From NCBI GenBank assembly GCA_015066095.1, contig SVPC01000006.1, positions 1 to 64,000 on the forward strand: a DNA stretch of 64,000 bases. Direction: 5' to 3'. Source of the stretch: Oscillospiraceae bacterium. GTDB lineage: Bacteria; Bacillota; Clostridia; Oscillospirales; Acutalibacteraceae. Every line of letters starts with the position of its first letter. Position 1 is the stretch's first letter. The position numbers and the translations under genes are program-made. This document shows positions 8,041 to 16,356 of the stretch, one piece after another. Under the pieces are notes generated by a model. It was not told the DNA's origin. It saw nothing but the letters and a program-made list of their open reading frames with translations, and ran no database searches.

Positions 8041-8427
8041 ATGGAAATTGTAAAAATTTTGGTGCTTATTTTTTTATGCGCGGTTATTTGCATTATCTTT
8101 AAAAGTTACAAGCCCGAATATTCATTTTTAATTATTATCTTTTGCTCGGTAATTGTTTTATCCTTTATTTTGAAAAACTTAATTACCCCGCTTTCGCTGA
8201 TTGAGCAAAAAATATCACAAAGCGGTATAAACAGCGGTTATTTCAAAACCGCACTGAAAGCCATGGGTATAGGATATATAACATCATTTGTAGCAGACGC
8301 TTGTACCGATGCAGGTCTTACTGCATTAGCAGCAAAGGCACAGTTTGCAGGTAAATGTGCCATTTTTCTGTTGTCTGTTCCCCTAGTTTTAAGCATACTA
8401 GAAACCGCCATAGGATTTGTAAAATGA
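8041..8427 (+). CDS. spoIIIAD: Stage III sporulation protein AD
   Basis: This is a 128-residue membrane protein with four hydrophobic segments, matching SpoIIIAD of the feeding-tube channel. The start at 8041 follows the spoIIIAC stop by one base; a longer in-frame start at 8029 would sit inside spoIIIAC. The family segment around ALKAMGIGYITSFVADAC is visible near residues 74-91. It overlaps the next gene by ATGA. Confidence 0.93.
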   Translation: MEIVKILVLIFLCAVICIIFKSYKPEYSFLIIIFCSVIVLSFILKNLITPLSLIEQKISQSGINSGYFKTALKAMGIGYITSFVADACTDAGLTALAAKAQFAGKCAIFLLSVPLVLSILETAIGFVK

Positions 8428-9536
8428 AAAAAGCAATAATTTGTGTATTATTTTTAATATGGATTTTCACGCTTTCTGCTACCGCCGAAGAAACCGACCT
8501 TTACAAAGAACAATTGGAGCAAAGCGGAGCATTGGAACTGGAAGATTCACTATCTGATCAAGTAAAAGAATATTTAGAGCAAAATGATATAGATATTACC
8601 GACTATAATTGGGTGAACAATCTGTCAAGCGAAAATGTTTTCGCACATATCTGGAATTTTTTGAGAGGCGGATTTAAAAAGCCGCTAATTTCTCTTGGTT
8701 TAATTGTTGCAATTGTCCTAATTAGCGCAGCGCTTTTTGATACCAATAATATCCCCGTAAACTCGGCGGTTATTTATGCCGCCACTTTAGCAATAGCGGG
8801 GATAATTGTAGTCCCCGTATTTTCATCCATTAACAGTGCTGTATCGGCTATGAAAACCTGCGCTACATTTATGACTGCTTTCGTACCCGTTTTTGCGGTT
8901 ATTACAACTGCTTCGGGCAAAGCCGCAACATCAGTCACTATGAGCGGTTTGCTTTTGGGCGCGGCAAATGGTGTGAGTCTGCTTTCTAATTATGTGGTAG
9001 TTCCCTTAATCGGCGGGTATTTAAGTGTCAGTATTGCCACAGGGATATCCCCTTTTTTAAATAATAACGGTCTTTCTGCCGCAATTAAAAAACTTTCCCT
9101 TTGGATAGTTTCGTTTATATCCACAATCTTTTTAGGCATTTTGAGCATACAAACCGTTGTAAATTCCGCCGCGGACAATCTATCTATGCGCACCGCAAAG
9201 TTTATAATCGGCTCTTCCGTACCGGTAGCCGGCGGTATATTATCAGAAGCACTAGGCACCCTTACCGCATCAATGTCGCTTTTAAAATCTTCGGTAGGTA
9301 TCTATGGCGTGGTTATTTGCGCTGTTATTTTTATACCCATACTAATAGAACTAATACTTTGGCGGTTTTCCCTTTGGGTTGCCGACTTTATTGCGCTCAA
9401 TTTTTCATTACCTAAAATTTCGTCATTGATACAGGCTATTGACACCGTTTTATCGGTGCTTATAGGCATTATACTCCTAACAGGCGCTATGTTTATTATC
9501 TCACTCACAGTTGTTGTAGGAAGTACAAGGACATGA
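8424..9536 (+). CDS. spoIIIAE: Stage III sporulation protein AE
   Basis: SpoIIIAE is the large polytopic membrane protein of the SpoIIIA channel. The 371-residue product starts with a cleavable signal-like sequence (residues 1-20, ending in SATA). An acidic extracellular segment and about seven membrane helices follow, with many small residues. The start at 8424 overlaps spoIIIAD by ATGA; the longer frame from 8355 lies inside spoIIIAD and is rejected. The gene ends in another ATGA overlap with spoIIIAF, so translation is coupled along the operon. Confidence 0.94.
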   Translation: MKKAIICVLFLIWIFTLSATAEETDLYKEQLEQSGALELEDSLSDQVKEYLEQNDIDITDYNWVNNLSSENVFAHIWNFLRGGFKKPLISLGLIVAIVLISAALFDTNNIPVNSAVIYAATLAIAGIIVVPVFSSINSAVSAMKTCATFMTAFVPVFAVITTASGKAATSVTMSGLLLGAANGVSLLSNYVVVPLIGGYLSVSIATGISPFLNNNGLSAAIKKLSLWIVSFISTIFLGILSIQTVVNSAADNLSMRTAKFIIGSSVPVAGGILSEALGTLTASMSLLKSSVGIYGVVICAVIFIPILIELILWRFSLWVADFIALNFSLPKISSLIQAIDTVLSVLIGIILLTGAMFIISLTVVVGSTRT

Positions 9537-9955
9537 CACAATTTTTTACCGCATTTTGCACAGGTTGTATCCTTTTGGGGTTACTTTACATCATCTGCCC
9601 CGAAGGTAACATATCAAAACCCATAAAATACACATTTAGCCTTGTCTTTTTATGCCTTGTAATATCTGCCGCAAACATCCCTTTTAAAAACATTTCGCTG
9701 GAAAGTATTGCTCCGGCAAATAGTCAACAGGACTCAGGTGAAATGCAAATTGCGGCGGCGGAATATGTTTTCGCTTACACATTAAAAGAGCAAAATATAA
9801 ATTTCAGCGACATTTCAATTTTTACTAATAAATCGCAAGGCGACAGCATAGTAATTAGTAAAGTGGTTATTGTATCGGATGAACCACGGGAAAATATAAT
9901 CAAAGCATTGGGAGAATTGGCGCAAAATCGAGAGGTTGAAATAGTTAATGAATAA
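9533..9955 (+). CDS. spoIIIAF: Stage III sporulation protein AF
   Basis: This 140-residue protein has two N-terminal hydrophobic helices (about 6-24 and 33-49) and then a soluble ring-building-motif-like domain, as in SpoIIIAF. It overlaps spoIIIAE by four bases and spoIIIAG by eight. The family is short and variable, so operon position carries much of the assignment. Confidence 0.9.
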   Translation: MTQFFTAFCTGCILLGLLYIICPEGNISKPIKYTFSLVFLCLVISAANIPFKNISLESIAPANSQQDSGEMQIAAAEYVFAYTLKEQNINFSDISIFTNKSQGDSIVISKVVIVSDEPRENIIKALGELAQNREVEIVNE

Positions 9956-10490
9956 TATTTTTTTAAAATATAAAGACAAACTCAAAAACCCAAAGGCGCT
10001 CATCATATTAGGCATTGCGGGAATAGTTTTAATCTTTCTTTCAAGTCTTGGCACCGGGAGTGAAAGTAGCGAAAGCGCCGATACATTTTTCACCGAATTT
10101 TCGGTAGAAGATTACCGCCTGAAACTAACCGATGATGTAGAGCAAATAGTACAACAAATTACAGGTAATTCTGATGTTACGGTAGTAATCACCCTTGAAA
10201 GCGGTATGCGTTATAAATACGCCGATGTGACCGAAGGCTCATCGGAAGATAAAACCGAAAATGACACAGTACAAACTAGCAGCGAATCAAAGCAGGGTTA
10301 CATAACCGTAAAAACATCTGACGGCGGTGAGCAGGCCCTGCTTGTTACCGCGCAAATGCCCGAAATACGCGGTGTGGCAATAGTATGTGTAGGCGGGGAT
10401 AATGAACTTATTGCCGAAAAAATAGAAAATACCGTTACGGCGGCATTAAATATTACATCTCACAGAGTATCTATAGCAGGAGGAAACTGA
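9948..10490 (+). CDS. spoIIIAG: Stage III sporulation protein AG
   Basis: SpoIIIAG forms the large ring of the channel in the space between the forespore membranes. The 180-residue product has one membrane helix (about residues 17-35) followed by a Ser-rich linker and a soluble domain. Conserved blocks include LTDDVEQIVQQITGN and VTVVITLESG, and the C-terminal half holds VRGVAIVCVGG-like sequence typical of the ring domain. The acidic, low-complexity stretch near residues 92-105 is a common insertion in this family. Confidence 0.93.
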   Translation: MNNIFLKYKDKLKNPKALIILGIAGIVLIFLSSLGTGSESSESADTFFTEFSVEDYRLKLTDDVEQIVQQITGNSDVTVVITLESGMRYKYADVTEGSSEDKTENDTVQTSSESKQGYITVKTSDGGEQALLVTAQMPEIRGVAIVCVGGDNELIAEKIENTVTAALNITSHRVSIAGGN

Positions 10491-10491
10491 A

Positions 10492-11016
10492 ATGAAAAAA
10501 GGCAAAGTATTAGGCAAAGGTCAATTAGCAGTCGGAGTAATGGTAATCGCATTGGCGGCAGCAATATGGCTAAACACGAAATATATGCCGTCATCTACAA
10601 AATATTTAGGTGAGGCTTCCTATGTATCGGCCGAGGCCGATACCGAGACCGCGGCCGATACCAAAACGCAGGACTACTTTGCAACCGCTAAGGCAGAACG
10701 CAACAAAACACTCAAAAGTGCTATTGAAACGGTTGAAGAAACCCTTAAAAACGATAAGCTGACTGATAAAGATAAACAAAGTGCGCTTAAAAAGATTGAA
10801 GCAATTGCCGACACAATGACAAGAGAAGCTAATATTGAAGCTCTTTTAAAGGCAAAAGGCTTTGAAAAAGCAGTAGCCATAATCGGAGCGAACGGAATAA
10901 ATATTATTGTAAAATCAGATGGGCTAACCACAGCAAACACCATGCAAATTCAGGATATTGTCACAAATGAATCGGGCATAGACCTTTCAAAAATTAAAAT
11001 TATTCCAACAAAATAA
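10492..11016 (+). CDS. spoIIIAH: Stage III sporulation protein AH
   Basis: SpoIIIAH is the mother-cell partner of forespore SpoIIQ. The 174-residue protein has one N-terminal helix (about 11-26), a variable Ala/Glu/Thr-rich linker and a soluble YscJ/FliF-like domain beginning near DYFATAKAERN. The last gene of the operon, it starts one base after spoIIIAG. No spoIIQ gene lies in the window; many Clostridia use GerM or LytM-type partners elsewhere. Confidence 0.92.
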   Translation: MKKGKVLGKGQLAVGVMVIALAAAIWLNTKYMPSSTKYLGEASYVSAEADTETAADTKTQDYFATAKAERNKTLKSAIETVEETLKNDKLTDKDKQSALKKIEAIADTMTREANIEALLKAKGFEKAVAIIGANGINIIVKSDGLTTANTMQIQDIVTNESGIDLSKIKIIPTK

Positions 11017-11023
11017 AAAAAAG

Positions 11024-11052
11024 TTGTAATATTGATAAATAAGTGTTATAAT
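11024..11052 (+). promoter_or_regulatory. Promoter of the Asp23 gene
   Basis: TTGTAA (11024-11029) and TATAAT (11047-11052) are 17 bases apart. The site lies just after spoIIIAH, so the Asp23 gene need not be sporulation-controlled. Confidence 0.75.
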
Positions 11053-11088
11053 AAGGTAAAGACATTCAAATATATGGAGGTTAAACCT

Positions 11089-11436
11089 ATGGCAAATACA
11101 AGCTCCGCTCTTTCAATCAATGTTGACGTTCTTAAAAAAATGACAAAAATGGCCGCTACCGAAATTGACGGTGTAGCAGGCATACCTAATAAGAGTATAG
11201 ACCTTAAAGGTGTTGTTAAATCTAAAAACCCATTTGCAGGGGTTAAAATCGAGAGTGTAAACGGTGCTTTGGAAATTGTGGTTTACATCATTGTTAAGAA
11301 AAGCGCAAATGTTAAAACAGTTGCAGAAGAAGTTCAGGCAAATGTAAAAGATAAAATTCAAACAATGACAGGCTCTGCCGTTACTAAGGTTAACGTTATC
11401 ATTGCTGATATTGAATTTGACGAGCCCGAAGAATAG
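11089..11436 (+). CDS. Asp23/Gls24 family envelope-stress protein
   Basis: This 115-residue protein belongs to the Asp23/Gls24 (YloU-like) family, linked to envelope stress and membrane-proximal organisation. Family features are the early segment MAATEIDGVAGI and the VVYIIVKKSANVKTVAEEVQ stretch before a mixed alpha/beta end. The start at 11089 has GGAGG ten bases upstream; the longer frame from 11032 reads through the promoter and ribosome site and is rejected. It is monocistronic, with its own promoter and terminator. Confidence 0.88.
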   Translation: MANTSSALSINVDVLKKMTKMAATEIDGVAGIPNKSIDLKGVVKSKNPFAGVKIESVNGALEIVVYIIVKKSANVKTVAEEVQANVKDKIQTMTGSAVTKVNVIIADIEFDEPEE

Positions 11437-11454
11437 TTTTAAAAAGTATTAATT

Positions 11455-11479
11455 AAGCCGAGTGCAATGCACTCGGCTT
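11455..11479. terminator. Bidirectional intrinsic terminator
   Basis: AAGCCGAGTGCA (11455-11466) is perfectly complementary to TGCACTCGGCTT (11468-11479), with a T-rich run on the plus side. It separates the Asp23 gene from the converging serine hydrolase gene. Confidence 0.85.
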
Positions 11480-11485
11480 TCTATT

Positions 11486-12631
11486 TTAATATGTAAGACT
11501 GTAATCATAAAGTCCTTTAAGCTTTTTAAAAACATTTTGGTAGTCCTGACTGCCTGTTATTTCCGCCATTGCTACACGGCAAAGCTCACTTCTTATACCC
11601 TGTGCAGGTGAAGAAAGCAGATGTGTGCCAAAATAAAGCGAAATTCCGTTTTCGGTATCAATCGCAAGGTAAGCGCCTGCTGCACCGCCCCAGCCAAAAT
11701 CTGAGTAACCTTCCAGTCCCCTGTCACATCTGACACCCAAACCATAACCGTGTGTGCCGTTTGTCCAATAGGTGCGTCTTTGCTCTTTGGTCAAGCGGTT
11801 GGTTTGCATAAGAGCCAAAGTTTCAAGCTTTAAAAGTTTACCTGTGCGAAGCGCTTCTAAAAACTTAATATAATCGTCAACAGTAGAAATACCACCGGCA
11901 CCACCCGAAGCATATTCACTGCCTATTTTATAATTTTGAATATTCTTGCCCACATTTTTATGCTTTCCGTCTGCAAATCGGTACTGCTCGGCAATGGTAC
12001 TAAGTTCACTTTCGGGTAACATAAAGGTAGTATCTTTCATCCCAACCTTGTCAAAAATATTCTTTTTAACATAAATCTCAAACTTTTCACCTGAAATAAC
12101 TTCAACAAGCGCCGCCAAAACATCGTGACAAAGGCTATAATGCCACCTGTCCCCTGGCTCGAACAACAATGGCTCTTTTGCCAAGTATTTCATAGCCTCA
12201 CGGGTTGGACATTTGCCGTTTGTTTCTTCATAACATTTTTTAAGGCTGGGTGAATTCACATCGTACGAAAAGCCTGCCGTCATCTCAAAAAGATGCTTTA
12301 TAAGTATGGGGTTTTCGGCTTTTTTAATGCCATCGTCAGTCTTTACGGTCATTCGGGAAAATTCGGGCATATAATCCGCCAATTTGTCTTCAAGCGAAAA
12401 CAAACCTTTTTCCCACAACTGCAAAGCCGCCGTAGCAGTAATCGGTTTGGAGCAGGAGTAGATGTTGTATCTTTCCTTGCCGTTCATCGGAACTTTGTTT
12501 TCAATGTCGCTGTAACCGTCAAATTTACGGTAAACACACTTGCCGTCTTTATAAACAATCAAATCGTAGCCTTGAAGACCCAATTCTAAACAAATATCAC
12601 ATATTTTTTTAATGTTTTCAAACATAAACAT
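11486..12631 (-). CDS. Serine hydrolase of the beta-lactamase/esterase fold
   Basis: This 381-residue protein has the serine beta-lactamase-like (class C/EstB) fold. The catalytic SxxK motif is SCSK (about residues 59-62), and a Tyr motif HYSLCHD follows near residue 160. A C-terminal glycine-rich region contains FGWGGAAGAYLAID, the position of the usual HxG or KTG motif. There is no signal peptide, so it is probably cytoplasmic or released otherwise. Such proteins are usually esterases or D-amino peptidases, and nothing shows real antibiotic resistance. Several start codons are clustered (12634 GTG, 12631 and 12625 ATG); GGGTG upstream allows any of them. It is monocistronic. Confidence 0.85.
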   Translation of the reverse strand: MFMFENIKKICDICLELGLQGYDLIVYKDGKCVYRKFDGYSDIENKVPMNGKERYNIYSCSKPITATAALQLWEKGLFSLEDKLADYMPEFSRMTVKTDDGIKKAENPILIKHLFEMTAGFSYDVNSPSLKKCYEETNGKCPTREAMKYLAKEPLLFEPGDRWHYSLCHDVLAALVEVISGEKFEIYVKKNIFDKVGMKDTTFMLPESELSTIAEQYRFADGKHKNVGKNIQNYKIGSEYASGGAGGISTVDDYIKFLEALRTGKLLKLETLALMQTNRLTKEQRRTYWTNGTHGYGLGVRCDRGLEGYSDFGWGGAAGAYLAIDTENGISLYFGTHLLSSPAQGIRSELCRVAMAEITGSQDYQNVFKKLKGLYDYSLTY

Positions 12632-12737
12632 CACCCAAGAAGATTATAACACCGTTTTTAAAATTTGCAAGTGATTTGTAGGAAGTGATATGTTAAACTA
12701 TTATTTCAACTGTTTTGCTATACGCTTCGCGCCCTCT

Positions 12738-12759
12738 CAGGGTTCGAATCCCCTAAATA
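12738..12759 (+). other. tRNA T-arm-like remnant
   Basis: The plus strand contains AGGGTTCGAATCCCCT, the consensus core of a tRNA T-arm, but the outer stem pairs fail and no matching acceptor or anticodon arm is found in the preceding 100 bases. It lies downstream of tRNA-Lys and in the opposite orientation. It could be a decayed tRNA end or an old integration site. I see no element next to it. Confidence 0.4.
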
Positions 12760-12773
12760 CATAAAAATTAAAA

Positions 12774-12793
12774 AACCGACCTGTTGGTCGGTT
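12774..12793 (-). terminator. Intrinsic terminator of tRNA-Lys
   Basis: AACCGACC (12774-12781) pairs with GGTCGGTT (12786-12793) across a four-base loop. On the minus strand it is followed by TTTTTTAATTTTT, right after the tRNA 3' end. Confidence 0.82.
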
Positions 12794-12801
12794 TCTTAAT
12801 T

Positions 12802-12877
12802 TGGTGATCCATCGGGGATTCGAACCCCGGACACCTTGATTAAAAGTCAAGTGCTCTACCGTCTGAGCTAATGAATC
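12802..12877 (-). tRNA. tRNA-Lys (anticodon TTT)
   Basis: The minus-strand 76 bases fold as a normal tRNA. The acceptor GATTCAT pairs with ATGGATC, and the D-arm is GCTC...GAGC. The anticodon arm is CTTGA, loop CTTTTAA, then TCAAG, giving anticodon TTT for lysine. The T-arm is CGGGG TTCGAAT CCCCG, and CCA is encoded. A terminator follows. The acceptor has one G-T pair but is otherwise sound. Confidence 0.93.
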
Positions 12878-12959
12878 ATTTTTGACAGCCTTAATATTAT
12901 ATCAACAAAGATTGCACTTGTCAACAAAAAATTGCAATTTTTTGAAATTTTAACATTTT

Positions 12960-13229
12960 TTACGAAAATTTAAAACAAATCAAAAGTATAATAGCTGTTT
13001 GCACCAATATAATAGCAGGTAAACCCAACATAAATTTAGTATGTTTTGTTTTGTGGCGTATTATACACATTGTCATATACATTACTGCCGCCCCACCTAA
13101 AGCAGATAAAAGCAATAATGTTTTTTCGCTAATCCTTTGTTTTTTATGCTGTGCCGCGCGTTTATCGTAGCAACAAACCACCAATGACAAAAAACTTATC
13201 GCCGCTAAATAAATTAACAATACTTCCAT
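12960..13229 (-). CDS. DUF1294 membrane protein
   Basis: This is an 89-residue membrane protein of the DUF1294 family. The conserved YDKRAAQ motif (about residues 21-27) and the IRHKTKHTKF segment (about 57-66) are the family signatures. There are three hydrophobic stretches. Function is unknown. I choose ATG 13229 (AGGAT upstream) rather than the GTG three bases earlier. It has its own promoter inside the end of sigE, so expression can be separate from sporulation. Confidence 0.85.
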   Translation of the reverse strand: MEVLLIYLAAISFLSLVVCCYDKRAAQHKKQRISEKTLLLLSALGGAAVMYMTMCIIRHKTKHTKFMLGLPAIILVQTAIILLICFKFS

Positions 13230-13261
13230 CACTTTATCCTAAACAAAATATTTACACAGTT

Positions 13262-13290
13262 ATTATACCACCGCTACACCGCTTTTTCAA
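13262..13290 (-). promoter_or_regulatory. Promoter of the DUF1294 gene
   Basis: On the minus strand TTGAAA (13285-13290) and TATAAT (13262-13267) are 17 bases apart. The -35 lies inside the last codons of sigE. Confidence 0.6.
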
Positions 13291-13966
13291 TTTGTTTTTT
13301 CAGTTTGCAGATTATCCGCTTTTCTAAACGCGATATATACGACTGCGAAATACCCAATGTATCTGCCACCTCTTTCTGGGTATATTCTTCATAACCGTTC
13401 ATACCAAAGCGCATTTCCATAATTTGCTTTTCCCTAACAGGCAAACCCTTAACAAAATTATTAAGCAATTGCTTTTCGTCTTCTTGCTCTACACCCCTGC
13501 CGATTTCGTCGCCATCACTTCCCAAGACATCCGAAAGCAATAGTTCATTACCATCCCAGTCTATATTGAGTGGCTCGTCAATAGAAATTTCGTGGCGCCA
13601 GGTAGAACTCTTACGCAAAAACATTAAAATTTCATTTTCAATACATCGCGAAGCATAGGTTGCGAGTTTTATATTTCGGTCGGGGCAGAAAGTATTTACC
13701 GCCTTAATAAGACCGATTGTACCTATTGAAATCAAATCTTCTATATTAGTATTTGGACTGTCGAATTTACGGGCAATATATACCACCAACCGCAAATTGT
13801 GTACTATAAGCATATCTCGTGATTGTTTATCCTCTCTACCTACCAATTCGCTTTCTTCTGTAACGGTTAAAGGCGGCGGTAAAGTTTCAGGCCCATTTAT
13901 GTAAAAAGTCGGCTTGACAATGCCTATTTTCAGTAAAATCATATACAAAAAATTTTTCAATTTCAT
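13274..13966 (-). CDS. sigE: Sporulation sigma factor SigmaE
   Basis: SigmaE is the early mother-cell sigma factor, made as an inactive precursor and cleaved by SpoIIGA. The 230-residue product has a hydrophobic, basic N-terminal pro-sequence (about residues 1-20). Region 2 follows, with [17 protein letters not shown] and [18 protein letters not shown], and then region 4 ending in a helix-turn-helix ([20 protein letters not shown]). The start at 13966 has AAGGTG upstream, and this ribosome site also contains the spoIIGA stop codon. A GTG at 13975 lies inside that site and is rejected. It is the second gene after spoIIGA, the standard order. Confidence 0.95.
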   Translation of the reverse strand: MKLKNFLYMILLKIGIVKPTFYINGPETLPPPLTVTEESELVGREDKQSRDMLIVHNLRLVVYIARKFDSPNTNIEDLISIGTIGLIKAVNTFCPDRNIKLATYASRCIENEILMFLRKSSTWRHEISIDEPLNIDWDGNELLLSDVLGSDGDEIGRGVEQEDEKQLLNNFVKGLPVREKQIMEMRFGMNGYEEYTQKEVADTLGISQSYISRLEKRIICKLKKQIEKAV

Positions 13967-13971
13967 AATAA

Positions 13972-14802
13972 TCACCTTAAAATTTCAGGATTGATAATTG
14001 CGTTATAATCGTCATTTAACGCCGTTTTTGAAACCGCTAAAAGCGGTTTTTCAAGTACAATTGTTTTACTCTCATATTCTACTGTCGCGCTATCACATCT
14101 AAAACCGTTAAGTGCGCCATACCCCGAAACCGTATTACAAGGTATAAGTCTGTATCTTTGTTTAAGCGATGGAGTATTTTCAAAGTCGGTACTGCCCAAA
14201 AGTGATTTTACTTCACCTTGGTCGGCAATTATAATCTCACTTTTCCCAAAGCAGTCTTGGAGCGAATTACCCGTATCCGCGATAGCATCAAGACATACAC
14301 TTTTACCATCTGCAAAAACTGTAACTTTGCACCGTTGTGCCAAGTGAGAACTTCTTTTAAATATGCGCCAAAGCAAAGCAAAAACTACATATCCACCTGC
14401 CGAACATACAACCAGAACTATGGGGGAAATGCTAAAATATACAACCGAATTATTTATAACCATTCCGTATGGTTTAAATATCAGCCAAAAAGCAAACATA
14501 ACCCCTGCATAAGCGCACGAAACCAAAAAGAAAACACCAGCATTTTTAAAAAAGCGTTTTATATTACCAAAACCAAGACATATAAATGTTACCGCAAACG
14601 CGACCACAGATTTATATAAAAACTCCGCCACAGCACCCTTCGAAGGTAAAAATATGTAAAGTGCGCAAAGTCCGCCCACAAAGGAAGCCAAAACCATTCT
14701 GAAGGTTTTAACCCTCTCCCCCGTAATCTTAGCGGCTGCGAGCAATAAAAAATAATCGACCAATGTGTTCAAAAACACCAGTACATCAGCATAGACAATC
14801 AA
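13972..14802 (-). CDS. spoIIGA: Sigma-E processing peptidase SpoIIGA
   Basis: SpoIIGA is the membrane-bound aspartic protease that cleaves pro-SigmaE in response to a forespore signal. Five hydrophobic helices fill residues 1-150. The soluble C-terminal domain contains the catalytic DTGNSL motif (about residues 188-193), reminiscent of retroviral proteases. The length of 276 residues is normal for Clostridia. It overlaps the ribosome site of sigE, so production of protease and substrate is coupled. Its promoter carries a Spo0A-type box. Confidence 0.94.
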   Translation of the reverse strand: MIVYADVLVFLNTLVDYFLLLAAAKITGERVKTFRMVLASFVGGLCALYIFLPSKGAVAEFLYKSVVAFAVTFICLGFGNIKRFFKNAGVFFLVSCAYAGVMFAFWLIFKPYGMVINNSVVYFSISPIVLVVCSAGGYVVFALLWRIFKRSSHLAQRCKVTVFADGKSVCLDAIADTGNSLQDCFGKSEIIIADQGEVKSLLGSTDFENTPSLKQRYRLIPCNTVSGYGALNGFRCDSATVEYESKTIVLEKPLLAVSKTALNDDYNAIINPEILR

Positions 14803-14819
14803 TTTTAATCACCAATTAT

Positions 14820-14853
14820 ATTATACCGCCACACCAATGAAAACTTTGTCGAT
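14820..14853 (-). promoter_or_regulatory. spoIIG promoter with Spo0A-like box
   Basis: On the minus strand a TATAAT (14820-14825) is 21 bases from a weak -35 (TCGACA, 14847-14852). The latter is part of TGTCGAT on the plus strand (14847-14853), one mismatch from the Spo0A box TGTCGAA. An over-long spacer with a Spo0A box over the -35 is what is known of the Bacillus subtilis spoIIG promoter. A second TATAAT overlaps at 14815-14820. Confidence 0.55.
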
Positions 14854-14878
14854 AAAACACACCAACAAAAATAAAAAA

Positions 14879-14901
14879 GGTAGAAGTTATTAACCTCTAC
14901 C
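14879..14901 (-). terminator. Intrinsic terminator of the response regulator-kinase-HtrA operon
   Basis: Read on the minus strand, GGTAGAGGTT pairs with AACTTCTACC (one G-T pair) around a three-base loop, followed by TTTTTTATTTTTG. It lies 18 bases past the protease stop codon. Confidence 0.82.
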
Positions 14902-14919
14902 TTTTATAAACTCTGAATT

Positions 14920-16356
14920 TTATTCACCAAACGGGAAATCGAAAATACCGTCGTTTTCTTCTTCGGAAATTATCGGTGTTTGGTTTTTAGGTGTTTCTGT
15001 AATATTATAACTAGATTCACCTACATTTGCTTTTAAAACGGCATCTATCGTAGTCGGTTTTCGACCTTTACTTACAAAAGTAACCTTAACAGTATCCCCT
15101 GCTTTTGCCTTTTCAATAATATCAAGTACAACCTCATCACTTGTAACTTCTATACCATTGATATGGGTGATAATATCGCCTTTTACTATCTTTTTATAAA
15201 GGTCGCTGTCTTCCGATACCGAATCAACATATAGACCAACATAATCGTAATTTTTCGTTTCGGCTGCCACCGAATCAATTGCCTTATAAGTTATACCAAG
15301 TTTTGCCCTTGTTACAACCTTTCCGTTTTTAATAAGTTCTTCTACTATTCTTTTAACTGTGGTAGTAGGAATAGCGTAACCTACAGCATCAATATCGGCA
15401 CTTGCAAGTTTGGATGAAGTAATACCAATTACCTGACCATACATATTAACAAGAGCACCGCCCGAACTACCGGGATTTATCGGACAATCGGTCTCTATAA
15501 GACGGGCTGAATAACTGGAAGTGGTCTGAACGCGGCGCGAGGTAGCAGAAATTATACCCTTTGTAATGCTCGAAGCATTAGAAGCACCACCGGGACGACC
15601 TACTGCTACCACATTTTCCCCGAAAATCAACTGGTCGGAATTACCGAACTTTGCCTTTTTAAAACTACCGTTTTTAATTTTAAGCACAGCAAGGTCAGAA
15701 ACCTTATCACCTGCTACATACTCGGCATCATATTCCTTGCCGTCATAAGCATAAACCTTGAATTTTGCACCCGAAACCTCGGAATAAATGTGGTCATTTG
15801 TTATAATGTAACCGTCATCTGAATATATAACGCCACTAGCATTAGCTGCCGCGCCCTTTCTATTATAAACACAGATACCAACCACACTGGGATTAACCTT
15901 TTTATAAACCTGCGCAGCAGTCAATTCATCACTGTCTTGGGGTTTAGCCTCTAAGCCTACACTCACATCGCTTCCCACAAAAACACCAAGTGAAGAATTT
16001 TTGCCTACAAAATATCCTGTAGCACATGCGGCGGTAAGCACAAAAACCGCAATCATTATAATAACAAAAAACTTAAGTCCTCGGCTTGTGGGTTTGGAAT
16101 CTTTTAAAGGCTCAACTACAGAAAAATTTATAGGATTATAATTTTCAACATAGGGCGAATTTAAACCGTTATTATTTTCATCCCGCTCTAAATCCGACTC
16201 AGTTTCGAAAGAAGTTATAGATTGAACATCATTCATTACCTCAATCTGAGGCTCTTCAAAATCCTGTGTTCCCATATCAGATGTATTTTCTGAAATTTCA
16301 ACCGAACTTTGTTTTTGTTCCGCAGATTCGCCGAAAATATTGTTATTTTCTTCCAT
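14920..16356 (-). CDS. htrA: HtrA/DegP-like serine protease with PDZ domain
   Basis: This 478-residue membrane-anchored protease degrades or refolds damaged envelope proteins. An acidic, Asn/Glu-rich cytoplasmic N-terminus (1-90) precedes one membrane helix (about 93-117). The trypsin-like domain then carries the catalytic triad: His in TNDHIYS (about 189), Asp in SDLAVLKI (about 221) and Ser in PGSSGGALV (about 295). A single PDZ domain follows (about 345-440). The AAAGGAGA ribosome site lies inside the end of the kinase gene, which it overlaps, so I prefer ATG 16356 over 16359 for spacing. Linkage to a two-component system mirrors CssRS-HtrA stress control, but control of this operon is inferred. 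Confidence 0.92.
   Translation of the reverse strand: MEENNNIFGESAEQKQSSVEISENTSDMGTQDFEEPQIEVMNDVQSITSFETESDLERDENNNGLNSPYVENYNPINFSVVEPLKDSKPTSRGLKFFVIIMIAVFVLTAACATGYFVGKNSSLGVFVGSDVSVGLEAKPQDSDELTAAQVYKKVNPSVVGICVYNRKGAAANASGVIYSDDGYIITNDHIYSEVSGAKFKVYAYDGKEYDAEYVAGDKVSDLAVLKIKNGSFKKAKFGNSDQLIFGENVVAVGRPGGASNASSITKGIISATSRRVQTTSSYSARLIETDCPINPGSSGGALVNMYGQVIGITSSKLASADIDAVGYAIPTTTVKRIVEELIKNGKVVTRAKLGITYKAIDSVAAETKNYDYVGLYVDSVSEDSDLYKKIVKGDIITHINGIEVTSDEVVLDIIEKAKAGDTVKVTFVSKGRKPTTIDAVLKANVGESSYNITETPKNQTPIISEEENDGIFDFPFGE

Noticed and set aside
11486-12631. Antibiotic-resistance beta-lactamase
   Set aside because: The fold matches the serine hydrolase superfamily, but there is no signal peptide and the usual lactamase motifs beyond SxxK are not clear; esterase or peptidase is at least as likely.
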